Shown: positions 16,916-26,401 of the stretch, piece after piece
How positions within the stretch are numbered: position 1 is the stretch's first letter
How the letters are laid out: each line of letters starts with the position of its first letter
Origin: Planctomicrobium piriforme
Lineage (GTDB): Bacteria; Planctomycetota; Planctomycetia; Planctomycetales; Planctomycetaceae
Assembly: GCA_945860955.1 (NCBI GenBank)
Contig: CAMATH010000083.1
Location: 1 to 37,783 of the forward strand
Length of the DNA stretch: 37,783 bases
Direction: 5' to 3'
The notes under the pieces: model-generated
What the model was told of the DNA's origin: nothing
What the model saw: only the letters and a program-made list of their open reading frames with translations
Databases searched by the model: none
Translations under genes and position numbers: made by a program

Positions 16916-19315
16916 ATGAATTGGCTCAAACGGCTCTCCGAGTGGCTGCTCAACGCGCGGCCCAGCTCCCCTGGACAGGGTACGTCCTGGAACATCACAC
17001 ACGATTTTCCCTGGCCTCCCTGGGGACTGGCGGTGTTTCTGGTTCTGGCCACGCTGTTTGTGGTTGCGGTGTATCGTCGCGACGCGGGTCATCTGCCGCG
17101 TGCCAAACGCGGTCTGCTGGTCGGGCTGCGCCTCGCGACAATCGCTGTGGTGTTGTTTCTGCTCAGTCAGGCGCTGCTGTCGGTCGAACGGACCGGATTG
17201 CCCTACGTGCTGGTGCTGCTCGACGTTTCGAACAGTATGGGAACCGTTGATCGGTACCAGCAGCCGGCGGAGGCCGAGGCGGCCAAGCGACTGGTGGCCG
17301 ACAATCAACTCGGTCAGTCGACCCGACTCGCTCAGGCGCAGGCCCTGCTGCTTGACCGCAATGGGGCCTTGCTCCGCAGTCTCATCGAAAACCACAAACT
17401 CCGGTTTCACACGATCGCGGAAGGGGACGCGGTTCTGGGTGACGAGGCGGCACTCAATGCGGCCGATATTGATGGCTTGTTACCCAAAATTCGGGAACTG
17501 GTCCCAAGCGGCAACGAAACCCGGCTGGGAGACGGTTTGCGGAACGCGCTCAACAGTCTGCGGGGAACCCCGCCCAGTGCCGCCATTCTGCTGACCGACG
17601 GCATCTCCACCGACGGGGAATCGCTGCAAACCGCCGCCCAATACGCCCGGCAGCGCTCGGTCCCGCTGTTCGCAGTGGCGCTGGGCAGCGCCGACCCGGT
17701 CATCGATCTTGAACTCCATAACGTTTTGGTGGACGACACCGCGTTTGTCGGTGAGCCGGTTTCTTTCGCGTACACCCTCACCGCGCGCGGTCTGTCGGGC
17801 AAGACGGCTCGGGTCAACTTGCGCAATTCGGAAACGGGCGAGACGCTGGCGACCCGCGATGTGCGGATCGCCGACGATGGCAAACCGCAGAAACAGGAAC
17901 TGAGTTTCACCCCCAATACGACAGGCGAACTTTCGATTGTGATCGAAGCGGTCGAACAGCCGCAGGAATCGAATACCGCCAACAACCGGGAAACACGCCG
18001 CATCAGCGTCCGGGACGAGAAGTTGAAGGTTCTGCTGGTGGATCGAGTGCCACGCTGGGAGTTTCGGCAGTTGAAAGACCTTTTGGGACGCGAGAAAACC
18101 GTCGAACTGAAGACCGTGCTGCTGGACGCGGATGACGATTTCGTCAAAGAAGACAGGACGGCGTTGCCACGGGTGCCCCAAACAAGGGAAGAGCTGTTTG
18201 AGTACGACGTCTGCATTCTGGGAGATCTGTCGGCGACGCAGCTTACGCCGTCGGTGCAGGAGAATCTGCGAGATTTCGTCGGGGAGCGGGGCCGGGGGAT
18301 GTTGTTCATCGCCGGCCCCAATCACAGCCCCGAGACATTCGCGGGGACGCCGCTGGAGTCACTGCTCCCGATTGAACTCGCGGGCGTCCGCAAGCCTGGT
18401 CCCAACGAGATTTTGAAACAGGAATTCCGTCCCGAACTGACCCCCGAGGCCCGCAAGGGGAGTTCTCTGTTTCGGTTCGCCGACGGCGAGCGCGAGAGCC
18501 AGGAAGTGTGGGACTTCCTCCCGGGGTTGTACTGGTCGGTCGACGTGCAGCAGATTCGGCCCGGGGCGATTGTGTACATGGTTCACCCTCAGAAGTTGGT
18601 TCAAGGGAAGCCGGTAGCATTGATTGTCACACAGCGGTATGGCAACGGAAAAGTGCTGTATCACGGTGTCGAAGAGCTGTTCCGCTGGCGTTTTCGCACG
18701 GGAGATGTCTACTACGGCCGCTACTGGGTGCAGTTGTTGCGCTATCTGGCCCATTCCCGGGCGGCGGCTGCGGAAGGGTCGGCGGAATTGATCGCCGACC
18801 GCAAAGCGTACCAGGCGGGTGACCCGGTCACGTTGCGATTACGTTTTCTAAATGAACGGCTGATTCCAGCCGACGGGGATGGCGTTCAACTCGTTGTGGA
18901 GACAGTCGGCTCAGGGCAACAGCGCATCAAATTGACCCGCCTTCCCGAGGCGGCGAACGTGTTTGAGGGGCAGCTTGCGCATCCCGCGCCCGGGAAGTAC
19001 CACGCGTTTGTGGGAACGCCTACGTTTCCTCACGCCCCGCCCGCAGCCGATTTTGAAGTGCGGGCGAGCGAGCGGGAATCGCGCAGCCTGCGGGCCGACG
19101 CGGCGGAGTTGACACTGGCGGCGAGCCAGACCGGGGGGAAGACCTATACTTTGGCGACGGCTTCGCGCCTCGCGGTGGACATTCCTCCGGGATTACCGGT
19201 TCCCTTGGAGCCGGAAAGTCCGCTCAAGATCTGGAACCACTGGTTGGTGCTGTTGACGTTCTGCGGATTGCTGACGCTCGAATGGATGCTGCGAAAACGC
19301 TGGAGACTCGTATGA
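16916..19315 (+). CDS. Membrane VWA-domain protein with GATase1-like domain
   Basis: Integral membrane protein of 799 residues. Two N-terminal transmembrane segments (about 36-52 and 70-88) are followed by a von Willebrand factor A domain with an intact metal-binding MIDAS motif D-x-S-x-S (DVSNS, 103-107) and LLTDGIS. A CARDB/Ig-like beta segment (about 260-365) leads into a flavodoxin-like domain resembling class I glutamine amidotransferases (LKVLLVDRVPRWEFRQLKDL to GRGMLFIAGPN), but the catalytic Cys of true amidotransferases is absent, so a structural role is likely. The protein ends in a final membrane helix (HWLVLLTFCGLLTLEWML) and a basic tail. Start at ATG 16916 places the first membrane segment normally. 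Its stop TGA overlaps the next start as ATGA at 19312, so the pair is translationally coupled. Similar proteins in other bacteria sit with MoxR ATPases (Bat operons), but no MoxR gene is present here. Confidence 0.85.
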   Translation: MNWLKRLSEWLLNARPSSPGQGTSWNITHDFPWPPWGLAVFLVLATLFVVAVYRRDAGHLPRAKRGLLVGLRLATIAVVLFLLSQALLSVERTGLPYVLVLLDVSNSMGTVDRYQQPAEAEAAKRLVADNQLGQSTRLAQAQALLLDRNGALLRSLIENHKLRFHTIAEGDAVLGDEAALNAADIDGLLPKIRELVPSGNETRLGDGLRNALNSLRGTPPSAAILLTDGISTDGESLQTAAQYARQRSVPLFAVALGSADPVIDLELHNVLVDDTAFVGEPVSFAYTLTARGLSGKTARVNLRNSETGETLATRDVRIADDGKPQKQELSFTPNTTGELSIVIEAVEQPQESNTANNRETRRISVRDEKLKVLLVDRVPRWEFRQLKDLLGREKTVELKTVLLDADDDFVKEDRTALPRVPQTREELFEYDVCILGDLSATQLTPSVQENLRDFVGERGRGMLFIAGPNHSPETFAGTPLESLLPIELAGVRKPGPNEILKQEFRPELTPEARKGSSLFRFADGERESQEVWDFLPGLYWSVDVQQIRPGAIVYMVHPQKLVQGKPVALIVTQRYGNGKVLYHGVEELFRWRFRTGDVYYGRYWVQLLRYLAHSRAAAAEGSAELIADRKAYQAGDPVTLRLRFLNERLIPADGDGVQLVVETVGSGQQRIKLTRLPEAANVFEGQLAHPAPGKYHAFVGTPTFPHAPPAADFEVRASERESRSLRADAAELTLAASQTGGKTYTLATASRLAVDIPPGLPVPLEPESPLKIWNHWLVLLTFCGLLTLEWMLRKRWRLV

Positions 19316-22300
19316 TCGATCGCATCTCAGACCCCGTTCTGCGAAGGCTCTCGGGAATTCGAGGCCGGGTGCGCCAGGTGTTGTGGACCGGTGGCGTGGC
19401 CCGCACCGCTCTGGTGACGCTGGCCTGCGTACTCACGATCGGACTGATCGACTGGTGGTACCACCTGGATGACCCCGGGTTGCGGTTCCTGCTGCTGATG
19501 GGGCTGGTCGGGATGGCGGGTTACACCGCGTGGAGATGGCTGATCACTCCGTTGCGGGCGCGGTTGTCGGATCTCGACGTGGCGCTGCGCATTGAACAGC
19601 GTTATCCGGGGTTCCGTGACAGTCTGGCGAGTACGGTTCAGTTCGTGGAACAGGGAGGCGACCCGCGCGTCGGTTCTCCGGCCTTGCAGCGGGCGGTTGT
19701 CCAACAAACCGCGAAGCGACTGGCCGCCGTCGATCTGGACGATCTGGTTCAGACCTCCACCGTGATGAAATTCGCGATTTGTGCCGCCATTCTCATGGCG
19801 GTCGCCGCGATTCTGGTGCTGGTTCAGCCGAGTCGGGCGGCGCTGGCGCTGCATCGCCTGTTTCTTCCCTTCAGCGCGCCGGCGTGGCCCCGCGCCGTCG
19901 AATTGCGGCTTCTCGATGCGGAAGGGGAACCGCTGTCCGCTGACCTCGCCGTCGACCTTCAGGTTCCGCGCGGGGAAGTGTTTCGCTTCCATGCGGAAAA
20001 CACCCGGGGGGCGCTTCCCCCGCGCGTGGTGCTGGAAACCCGACCTGCGAAAACCAACGGCCCGGTGACACAGGAATCGCTCCGCCCGGTGAATGTCGCG
20101 AGTGCTGCGGGCAAATTTCGTGAACTGGCGCTGGGGCAGATCCAGGCTCCCAAATCAGCGATTGAATTTCGGGTCATCGGGGGGGATGACACGACCATGG
20201 CGTGGCGCACGTTGCGCGTGGTCAATCCGCCGATCGTGGAAAAGTTGCAGCTCAAGGTCACTCCGCCCGCATATACGAAACGACCTGTGGAGCTGCTTCC
20301 CAGCGGAGTGGGACACGTGACCGCGCTCGTGGGAACTGTGGTCGATGCGGAAGCGTTCGTGAACCGACCGCTGGCGACGGCGAACCTTCGATTGCGCGAC
20401 CGCGAACGGATTCCGTTGCAGATCGCCGACGATCGTCAGACGGTCACGGGAAGATTTCGGATCACGGAATCGGGAGTCACTTCGTGGTGGTTCGAACTCC
20501 GTGATCCCGAGGGGATTCAAAGTTCCGATCTGGTCCGTTATGAGATCCGCGGAATTCAGGATCTGGAACCGGAAACTCTCATTCAGGTGCCCTCCGCCGA
20601 CCTGCAGGTGACCGCGACCGCCGTGGTGCCGGTGCGAATTGTGTCGCGCGACGATCTGGGACTGGCCGAGGTGCGACTGGTCTATGACGTCGACGGCGGT
20701 GCCGCTACGACGGTCCCGCTGTTTCAAGGAGAATCGCGGCCGGAAGAGTTGACGTCGGAGTACGTGTTTCAACTCGGGGACCTGAAGCTGAATCCGGGGA
20801 GTGTGGTGCGGTACCGGTCGGAAGCGCAGGATGATTTTGTGCATCCGAGCGACGGATCCCGGCACTTGAAGCTTAGCGTGACCCGCACGCTGACGATCGT
20901 TTCCCCGGAAGACAAAGCCCGCGAAATCGAACGCGAACAAGCGGGGCTGTTGCACGATCTCGAACAGGTCGCCCGGCAGGAACGGCAGGCCCAGGACCAG
21001 ATTCGCGGGCTGGAACGCCAGCTTGAAAAGGCGGGAGAGTTTCGAGCCGAGGATGCCGACGCGCTCAAACGGACCGAGTTGCTGCAACGCGAAGTCAATT
21101 CGCAGTTGAGCAACCCGGCGGTGGGCCTCGCGCAGAAGACACGTGAGATTCTCAATGAACTGAAAGACAACCAGATCGAGGATCCGTCCTCCGAACGGCG
21201 ATTGGAGGCGATCGCCTCGGAACTCGAGCGACTCGGGGCCGAAACGCTGCCACAGATAGAAAACGCGCTGACCCAGGCCCGCAAGTTGACCGAACAACCC
21301 GAAGGATCGCAGACCCCGAAAGAAGCCGAACGCGAACTGGCCAAGGCGCGGGAAGAACAATCGGGTGTTTTGGAGTCGCTGCAAGAGCTGCAGAATGAAC
21401 TGTCTGAGTGGCGGACCGAACGCGATCTCGGACAGGATCTGGGTTCGATCACCAAGGGACAGGAAGAACTCCATCGGGATACCGGAGAACTGCAGCAACG
21501 TCTGATGAATCAAGGCAAGCCGACTCCCTCGAAACAGGATGAGGCGGACGTGGCGCGGATCGCGGACCGGCAGCGGCAACAGGCCGAACAGTTTCGGCAA
21601 CTGGAAGAGAAGTTGAAGGGGAAACTCGAAGCGGCGGAACAAGGGGGTGAACCGACGGCGGCGACCGACGCGCTCAAAGAGACCTTGGAGGAGGCCGAGC
21701 GGAAGGATGTCGCAGGCCAGATGGGGAACGCCGCCTCACAGATCGAACAGAAACACCTGGGAGAAGCGTTGCGGTCTCAACAGGATGTGCTGAAGAAGAT
21801 GAAGGAACTCGCGGGAACACTGGAACAAAAGCGAGAACAGGATGAAGCGACTCTGGTCAAGAAGATGAAGGAGTCGGGCGAGGCGGCCGCCAGCATCGCC
21901 GATCGCCAGCGTGACTTGCAGAACCAGTTGGCCCAGGCTGGCGCGATGCCCGCTGGTCCCGAACGGGAGGAAAAGCTCGGCCGCTTGCGGCAGGAACAGC
22001 GCAAGCTGCGAGAAGAGACCGCCCGGCTGGCGCGGCTGCTGCAACGCTCTGGCGCGCAACGGTCGGGTGACGCGGTGCAGCGAGCGGGCGGAAGCATGAA
22101 TCAGGCGGAGGACGAAATCGCCGACTCGGACCTCGAAAACGCCGACCGTGAGATGAGCGAAGCGATTGACGACATTGAACAGGCCGAACAGGAACTCTCA
22201 GACGAACTGAAAGAGGCGGAAGAACGTCTGGCCAATGAACTGCTGCAAAAGATGGCGGCGGAACTGAAGAGTCTGGTCGGCAGACAGCAGGCCGCTCTGG

Positions 22301-23058
22301 AAGAGTCGCGCCGACTCGACGGATTGCATGAGGTCGCCGGGAAGTGGTCGCGGTCGCAGAATCAGTCGCTGAAACAGCTCTCGGAAGTTCAACGCACATT
22401 GCGGCAGGAGACCGAGTCACTGGCCGACCGACTCGCACCGGCCAAGGTCTTTTCGCTCTCTTTACGCGGCGCGGCACGGGCGATGCAGAAGGCCGAGGAG
22501 TTGATCGCCAAAAAAGAAGTCTCCAAGCCGACGCAGCAATTGCAGGAGTCGGCCCGAAGGCGGTTCGAAGAAATGGTCGAGGCGATCGCCGCCCGAAATC
22601 CCGACGAACAACAGCAGCAGGGAAAACCGCCCGAGGATGGCCAGCAACAGCAGCAGAAAGAGTCGAGCGGCGGTCCGCAGGGGGACACGGTCTCCGCGAT
22701 CGCTCAGTTGAAGATTCTGGTGACATTACAACGGGAAGTGATCGACCGCACGGCCGAACTCGACGCAATGCGATCTCAACCGGGACACGAGTGGAGCGAC
22801 TCCGACCGCGATGAACTGGAGCAGTTGCGGAATGAACAGGACCAGCTTGCAGACTTCGCCCGGGAACTGGCCGAAATGGTTGCCGCCACCACAGACGACG
22901 ACGAAGAGGACCAGAGCGGCGATCTTCCGGACCCCGACAAGCGGCCAACCGACGAGGGAGAACCAGGATTTCTCCCCATGGATTCTGATAAACCCGGCCC
23001 GCAGAAAGGCCCCAATCCCCCAGAGCGAAAAGTCGAGGATCTGCCCGATGTGGACTAG
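19312..23058 (+). CDS. Giant DUF4175-like membrane protein with long coiled coil
   Basis: Product of 1248 residues. The N-terminus carries three probable membrane segments (about 37-50, 60-80 and 150-170: VMKFAICAAILMAVAAILVLV), then beta-rich, Ig-like extracytoplasmic domains to about 530. From about 534 to 1083 the chain is almost pure charged helix, rich in Glu, Gln, Arg and Leu in heptad-like spacing (for example REIEREQAGLLHDLEQVARQ), followed by a Gln-rich linker (residues about 1095-1120), another helix (LKILVTLQREVIDRTAELDAM) and an acidic, Pro-rich tail. This architecture resembles the DUF4175/TIGR02302 membrane proteins. The ATG at 19312 shares the ATGA with the previous stop; an in-frame start at 19282 inside the upstream gene is less likely. 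It is the middle gene of a three-gene operon. The coiled coil is long enough to reach across a wide periplasm or to build a filament; that is inference. Confidence 0.82.
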   Translation: MIDRISDPVLRRLSGIRGRVRQVLWTGGVARTALVTLACVLTIGLIDWWYHLDDPGLRFLLLMGLVGMAGYTAWRWLITPLRARLSDLDVALRIEQRYPGFRDSLASTVQFVEQGGDPRVGSPALQRAVVQQTAKRLAAVDLDDLVQTSTVMKFAICAAILMAVAAILVLVQPSRAALALHRLFLPFSAPAWPRAVELRLLDAEGEPLSADLAVDLQVPRGEVFRFHAENTRGALPPRVVLETRPAKTNGPVTQESLRPVNVASAAGKFRELALGQIQAPKSAIEFRVIGGDDTTMAWRTLRVVNPPIVEKLQLKVTPPAYTKRPVELLPSGVGHVTALVGTVVDAEAFVNRPLATANLRLRDRERIPLQIADDRQTVTGRFRITESGVTSWWFELRDPEGIQSSDLVRYEIRGIQDLEPETLIQVPSADLQVTATAVVPVRIVSRDDLGLAEVRLVYDVDGGAATTVPLFQGESRPEELTSEYVFQLGDLKLNPGSVVRYRSEAQDDFVHPSDGSRHLKLSVTRTLTIVSPEDKAREIEREQAGLLHDLEQVARQERQAQDQIRGLERQLEKAGEFRAEDADALKRTELLQREVNSQLSNPAVGLAQKTREILNELKDNQIEDPSSERRLEAIASELERLGAETLPQIENALTQARKLTEQPEGSQTPKEAERELAKAREEQSGVLESLQELQNELSEWRTERDLGQDLGSITKGQEELHRDTGELQQRLMNQGKPTPSKQDEADVARIADRQRQQAEQFRQLEEKLKGKLEAAEQGGEPTAATDALKETLEEAERKDVAGQMGNAASQIEQKHLGEALRSQQDVLKKMKELAGTLEQKREQDEATLVKKMKESGEAAASIADRQRDLQNQLAQAGAMPAGPEREEKLGRLRQEQRKLREETARLARLLQRSGAQRSGDAVQRAGGSMNQAEDEIADSDLENADREMSEAIDDIEQAEQELSDELKEAEERLANELLQKMAAELKSLVGRQQAALEESRRLDGLHEVAGKWSRSQNQSLKQLSEVQRTLRQETESLADRLAPAKVFSLSLRGAARAMQKAEELIAKKEVSKPTQQLQESARRRFEEMVEAIAARNPDEQQQQGKPPEDGQQQQQKESSGGPQGDTVSAIAQLKILVTLQREVIDRTAELDAMRSQPGHEWSDSDRDELEQLRNEQDQLADFARELAEMVAATTDDDEEDQSGDLPDPDKRPTDEGEPGFLPMDSDKPGPQKGPNPPERKVEDLPDVD

Positions 23059-23896
23059 CGCGATGATCTGTGAATGGCTGCGAGTTGGTTGTCTCGCGGT
23101 CGCCCTGCTGGGGGCGCAGGAGGTTCAACCCGAGGAGGACGCGCCGGTTGAAGAACCGAAAGCGACGGCCCCACCTCCCGTGGAACCGAATCCGGGCGGT
23201 GAACCGACGATCGACGATTTGCCCGACGATGATCTTCTCGACAAACTCGACCCGACGAAGAAGTCGCCGTTGGATGAAGCGCGAGAGAAACTGGAAGCGG
23301 CCATAGAGACGATGCGTTCCGCGAAAGATCGGCTGACCGATTCCGATACCGGCAACGAAACCCGGGCGTTGCAAACCCGAGCCGCTGACGACCTGGAAAA
23401 GATTCTGGAGTTGCTGAAGCAGCCTCCGCCGCCGTCGCAGCAGAGCAAGAGTCAGAATCAAAACCAGAATCAAAACCAGGATCAGAATCCACAACAAAGC
23501 CGCAACCAGCGGCAGCAGCAAAGGCAACAGCAGGGTCGACAACAGCAAAGCCGACAACGGCAGTCGGGACGCCAGTCGCAGCGCCGGCAATCGCAGTCGA
23601 AAAAGCCGCGCGGTCCTCAGGGACAGCAACAGGCGGCCAGCAACCAGCCCCAGCCCACTCCGGGTGAGCGGAACGACCAGGCGAACGAGTCGGACGATAG
23701 ACTCGATCCCGCGAAGAAGAAGGCGGAAGAGGAAGCCCGCCGCCGGGCGGACGCCAATGACGTCTGGGGGCATCTGCCCCCCAACGTGCGCGAGGCGCTG
23801 CAAAAGTCATTCAATGAGCGGTACTTGCCGAAATACGAGGAACTCGTGCGGCGGTACTACGAATCTTTGGCGGAAAAGAAACGCGACCGGCCGTAG
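23048..23896 (+). CDS. Exported Gln/Asn/Arg-rich hypothetical protein
   Basis: Last gene of the operon, 282 residues from the ATG at 23048, which overlaps the previous gene by 11 bases; an ATG at 23063, four bases after that stop, is equally plausible. The N-terminus (CEWLRVGCLAVALLGAQE) is a signal peptide or anchor. Then come an acidic Pro-rich stretch (DDLPDDDLLDKLDP), a helix (about 75-125), a low-complexity region of Gln, Asn, Arg and Ser (about 130-205, coded partly by two exact copies of a 12-base unit at 23453-23476), and a C-terminal helical part (WGHLPPNVREALQKSFNERY, then a Tyr-rich helix RRYYESLAEKKRDRP). The ordered C-terminus looks like the functional part. No enzyme motif is seen. 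Tight coupling to the DUF4175-like gene suggests the two proteins form a complex. Confidence 0.75.
   Translation: MWTSAMICEWLRVGCLAVALLGAQEVQPEEDAPVEEPKATAPPPVEPNPGGEPTIDDLPDDDLLDKLDPTKKSPLDEAREKLEAAIETMRSAKDRLTDSDTGNETRALQTRAADDLEKILELLKQPPPPSQQSKSQNQNQNQNQDQNPQQSRNQRQQQRQQQGRQQQSRQRQSGRQSQRRQSQSKKPRGPQGQQQAASNQPQPTPGERNDQANESDDRLDPAKKKAEEEARRRADANDVWGHLPPNVREALQKSFNERYLPKYEELVRRYYESLAEKKRDRP
23453..23476 (+). repeat. Two tandem copies of a 12-base unit in the Gln-rich gene
   Basis: CAGAATCAAAAC occurs twice head to tail at 23453-23464 and 23465-23476, followed by a degenerate copy (CAGGATCAGAAT). It encodes Gln-Asn repeats and is a likely site of length variation between strains. Confidence 0.7.
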
Positions 23897-24187
23897 TCGT
23901 CTCCGCGAACACGATCCGGCAAAACGAAAACTGTCGGCAATACACCGTTTTCTGACTCGTCAATCCCTGCTTAACCAAGGGTATTCTTCCTGACGGATGT
24001 ATTGAGGTGTTGGCCGACAACCGGCCTTTTCGAAAAAATCGTCAAACTCCAACCGTGTGGAATGCCGATAGAGGAGACGTGCGCTCTGCGGATTGTTTGT
24101 CGGGTTGGTCGCTGCGCGGTGTGATCGACGCCGGGGCCGGACGATGGGAATTCGCAATCCGCCCGCGACCCGTTCAAGGACGAACTC
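23897..24187. other. Spacer between the coiled-coil operon and the GH57 gene
   Basis: About 290 bases with no supported gene. It holds a short terminator-like hairpin at 24012-24030 and a weaker 6-base inverted repeat GAAAAC/GTTTTC (23926-23931 and 23947-23952). The promoter of the GH57 gene should lie in the right half. AAGGA at 24176-24180 is its Shine-Dalgarno. Confidence 0.5.
24012..24030 (+). terminator. Candidate rho-independent terminator after the VWA/coiled-coil operon
   Basis: GGCCG (24012-24016), loop ACAAC, CGGCC (24022-24026), then TTTT. The stem is short but all G-C, and it lies about 115 bases after the last stop of the operon. Confidence 0.4.
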
Positions 24188-26401
24188 ATGTCTTCCCGTG
24201 TGCGACTGGTGCTGGCTCTGCACAATCACCAGCCGATTGGAAATTTCAACGGCGTCTTCGAGTCGGCGTATCGCGAAAGCTACGCCCCTTTCCTCGAAGT
24301 TCTCGAGCAGTATCCCGAAATTCCGATTTCGCTGCATACCTCGGGAAGTCTGCTGGAATGGCTGGTCAAACACCACCCCGAATATGTCGAGCGGGTGCGG
24401 GCGCTGGTCGAACGGGGACAGATCGAAATTGTCGGCGGTCCGTTCTTTGAACCGATTCTCGCAACAATTCCCCGCCGCGATCGCCTGGGACAGATTCGCG
24501 CTTACACCCAATACCTCGAGCGGCTGTTTGGCGTCGTCGTCCGGGGCATGTGGACCCCCGAGCGGGTTTGGGAACAGTCGTTCGTGGGAGACGTGACCCA
24601 GGCGGGAATCGAGTACACCATTCTTGACGATTACCACTTCCGCTGTGCCGGCCTGGTCGATGAGGAACTCTTTGGGTACTACCTCACCGAGGATGAAGGG
24701 CGACTGCTCAAGGTCTTCCCAGGCAGCGAGAAACTCCGCTACACCATCCCCTTCGCCGACCCGACCGACACCATCGACTACCTCCGCCAGGTGGGGAAAC
24801 GCTACCCCAATTCGGTGGTGACGTTTGGCGATGACGGGGAAAAGTTTGGCACATGGCCGGGGACGCAGCAACATGTCTACGCCGACGGCTGGCTCAGGCG
24901 GTTCTTCGACGCGCTGTGTGAAAACTCCAGTTGGCTCACCCTGTCGACGATGGCCGATGTGGTCGATCAGGTCTCCCCCGCCGGCAAGGTCTACATCCCC
25001 GACAGCAGTTATCGTGAGATGACGGAATGGGCGCTGCCGGTCGCGCGGCAGCTTGAATACCAGCATCTGACACATGGACCGGCGTCCGACGAGGATCACG
25101 CCGCCGCCCGGCAATTCCTGCGGGGCGGTTTCTGGAGAAACTTTCGGGTCAAGTATCCCGAGAGTAACGAGATGTACTCGCGTATGCTGCAGGTTTCCGA
25201 GCGGCTTGCTGAACTCTCGGTGGCTGCCAATGCCGACGAACAGGCCGACCTGCTGGAACAGGCGCGGACGGAACTCTACCGCGCGCAGTGCAACTGTTCC
25301 TATTGGCATGGCGCGTTCGGCGGGCTCTACCTGCCCCACCTGCGGAACGCGGTCTATCAGCGATTGATCACCGCCGACACTTTGCTGGAACGGTCGGCGG
25401 GGCGACAGGGGCGTTGGGTCGCGATCGACGCGCACGACTACAATCTCGACGCCCGCAAGGAAGTTCGGCTCGCAGGAGATCGGCTCGCCGCGTACTTCGC
25501 ACCGGCCCGCGGCGGGCATCTGTACGAACTCGATATCCGCTCGATTTCGCACAACCTGCTGGCGACGTTGAATCGCCGGCCCGAGGTGTATCACGACCGG
25601 GTCCGTGAGGTGGGCGAACGCCCCAAGACGACAGAGTCGGTGGCGGAATCGGGGAAACCGGTCAGCATCCACGACCTGACCGCGTTCAAACAACCCGATC
25701 TGCATCGCAAACTGATTTACGACAGTTGGCCGCGCAAAAGTTGCGTTGATCATTTCTTCCAACCGGGACTCACACTGGCGCGCCTGCGACACGGTGAGGG
25801 GGAGATTGGCGACTTTCACACCGGCGTCTATGAAGCGACGGTCCGCCGATCTCCGGACCGGGGTGAACTGCGGATGACCCGGCGGGGTGGACTGGGTCCA
25901 TATTCGATCGTGGTCACGAAAACCGTCGCATTGAAGGCGGGGGGATCGCGGCTCGAATTCGCGTACCGACTGGAATCGCTGCCCCGGGATGTGCCTTTGC
26001 ACTTTGGAGTGGAATTCAACTTCGCGGGATTGGCGTCGGGGGCGGACGACCGTTATTTCTACGACGCCGGCGGCGGCCAGTGTGGCCAGTTGCAATCGGT
26101 TCTCGATCTCCCCCCGATGAGCCGCATCGGCTTGATCGATGAATGGGTCGGGATCGACGCCGCCCTGGAATTGTCGCGACCGGCGAAGATCTGGACGATG
26201 CCAGTGGAGACGATCAGTCAATCGGAAGCGGGATTTGAAGGCGTCTTTCAGAGTGCCGCCGTGATTCCCCACTGGGAATTCTCGGCGGCAAACGACGGAG
26301 TGTTTGAGGTACAAATCGACCTGATCATCGACACCTCAGCGGCCCAGGCGCGCAAGCTGCGGGAAATCCCCGCGCCACAACTGGCAATCGTCGAAGACTG
26401 A
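24188..26401 (+). CDS. GH57 alpha-amylase / 4-alpha-glucanotransferase
   Basis: Retaining glycoside hydrolase family 57 enzyme (737 residues) acting on alpha-1,4-glucans such as glycogen or maltodextrin, probably cytoplasmic since no signal peptide is seen. Conserved GH57 regions are present in order: HNHQP (12-16), GGPFFEP (about 94-100), WTPERVWE (122-129) with the nucleophile Glu125, and TFGDDGEKFG (212-221) with the acid/base Asp in the DD pair. The C-terminal half carries the beta-sandwich domains (DUF1925/DUF1926 type) found in the Thermococcus litoralis 4-alpha-glucanotransferase group, which is about 660 residues. That similarity favours glucanotransferase over simple amylase, but the substrate cannot be settled by eye. 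A Shine-Dalgarno AAGGA lies seven bases before the ATG. No other glycogen gene is nearby; bioD follows after 88 bases. Confidence 0.92.
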   Translation: MSSRVRLVLALHNHQPIGNFNGVFESAYRESYAPFLEVLEQYPEIPISLHTSGSLLEWLVKHHPEYVERVRALVERGQIEIVGGPFFEPILATIPRRDRLGQIRAYTQYLERLFGVVVRGMWTPERVWEQSFVGDVTQAGIEYTILDDYHFRCAGLVDEELFGYYLTEDEGRLLKVFPGSEKLRYTIPFADPTDTIDYLRQVGKRYPNSVVTFGDDGEKFGTWPGTQQHVYADGWLRRFFDALCENSSWLTLSTMADVVDQVSPAGKVYIPDSSYREMTEWALPVARQLEYQHLTHGPASDEDHAAARQFLRGGFWRNFRVKYPESNEMYSRMLQVSERLAELSVAANADEQADLLEQARTELYRAQCNCSYWHGAFGGLYLPHLRNAVYQRLITADTLLERSAGRQGRWVAIDAHDYNLDARKEVRLAGDRLAAYFAPARGGHLYELDIRSISHNLLATLNRRPEVYHDRVREVGERPKTTESVAESGKPVSIHDLTAFKQPDLHRKLIYDSWPRKSCVDHFFQPGLTLARLRHGEGEIGDFHTGVYEATVRRSPDRGELRMTRRGGLGPYSIVVTKTVALKAGGSRLEFAYRLESLPRDVPLHFGVEFNFAGLASGADDRYFYDAGGGQCGQLQSVLDLPPMSRIGLIDEWVGIDAALELSRPAKIWTMPVETISQSEAGFEGVFQSAAVIPHWEFSAANDGVFEVQIDLIIDTSAAQARKLREIPAPQLAIVED

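Noticed and set aside
20155-21642. 495-codon open frame on the minus strand within the coiled-coil gene
   Set aside because: Its Leu/Phe-rich composition simply reflects the complement of Glu/Gln/Lys codons in the real frame.
23435-23660. Repeated CAG-rich sequence considered as a CRISPR-like or VNTR array
   Set aside because: There is no regular repeat-spacer structure; it is a coding low-complexity region with only two exact 12-base copies.
23960-26314. 784-codon open frame on the minus strand opposite the GH57 gene
   Set aside because: It is a mirror of high third-position GC in the real gene; the translation is Arg/Gly/Val-rich with no motif, and the plus strand has intact GH57 catalytic motifs.
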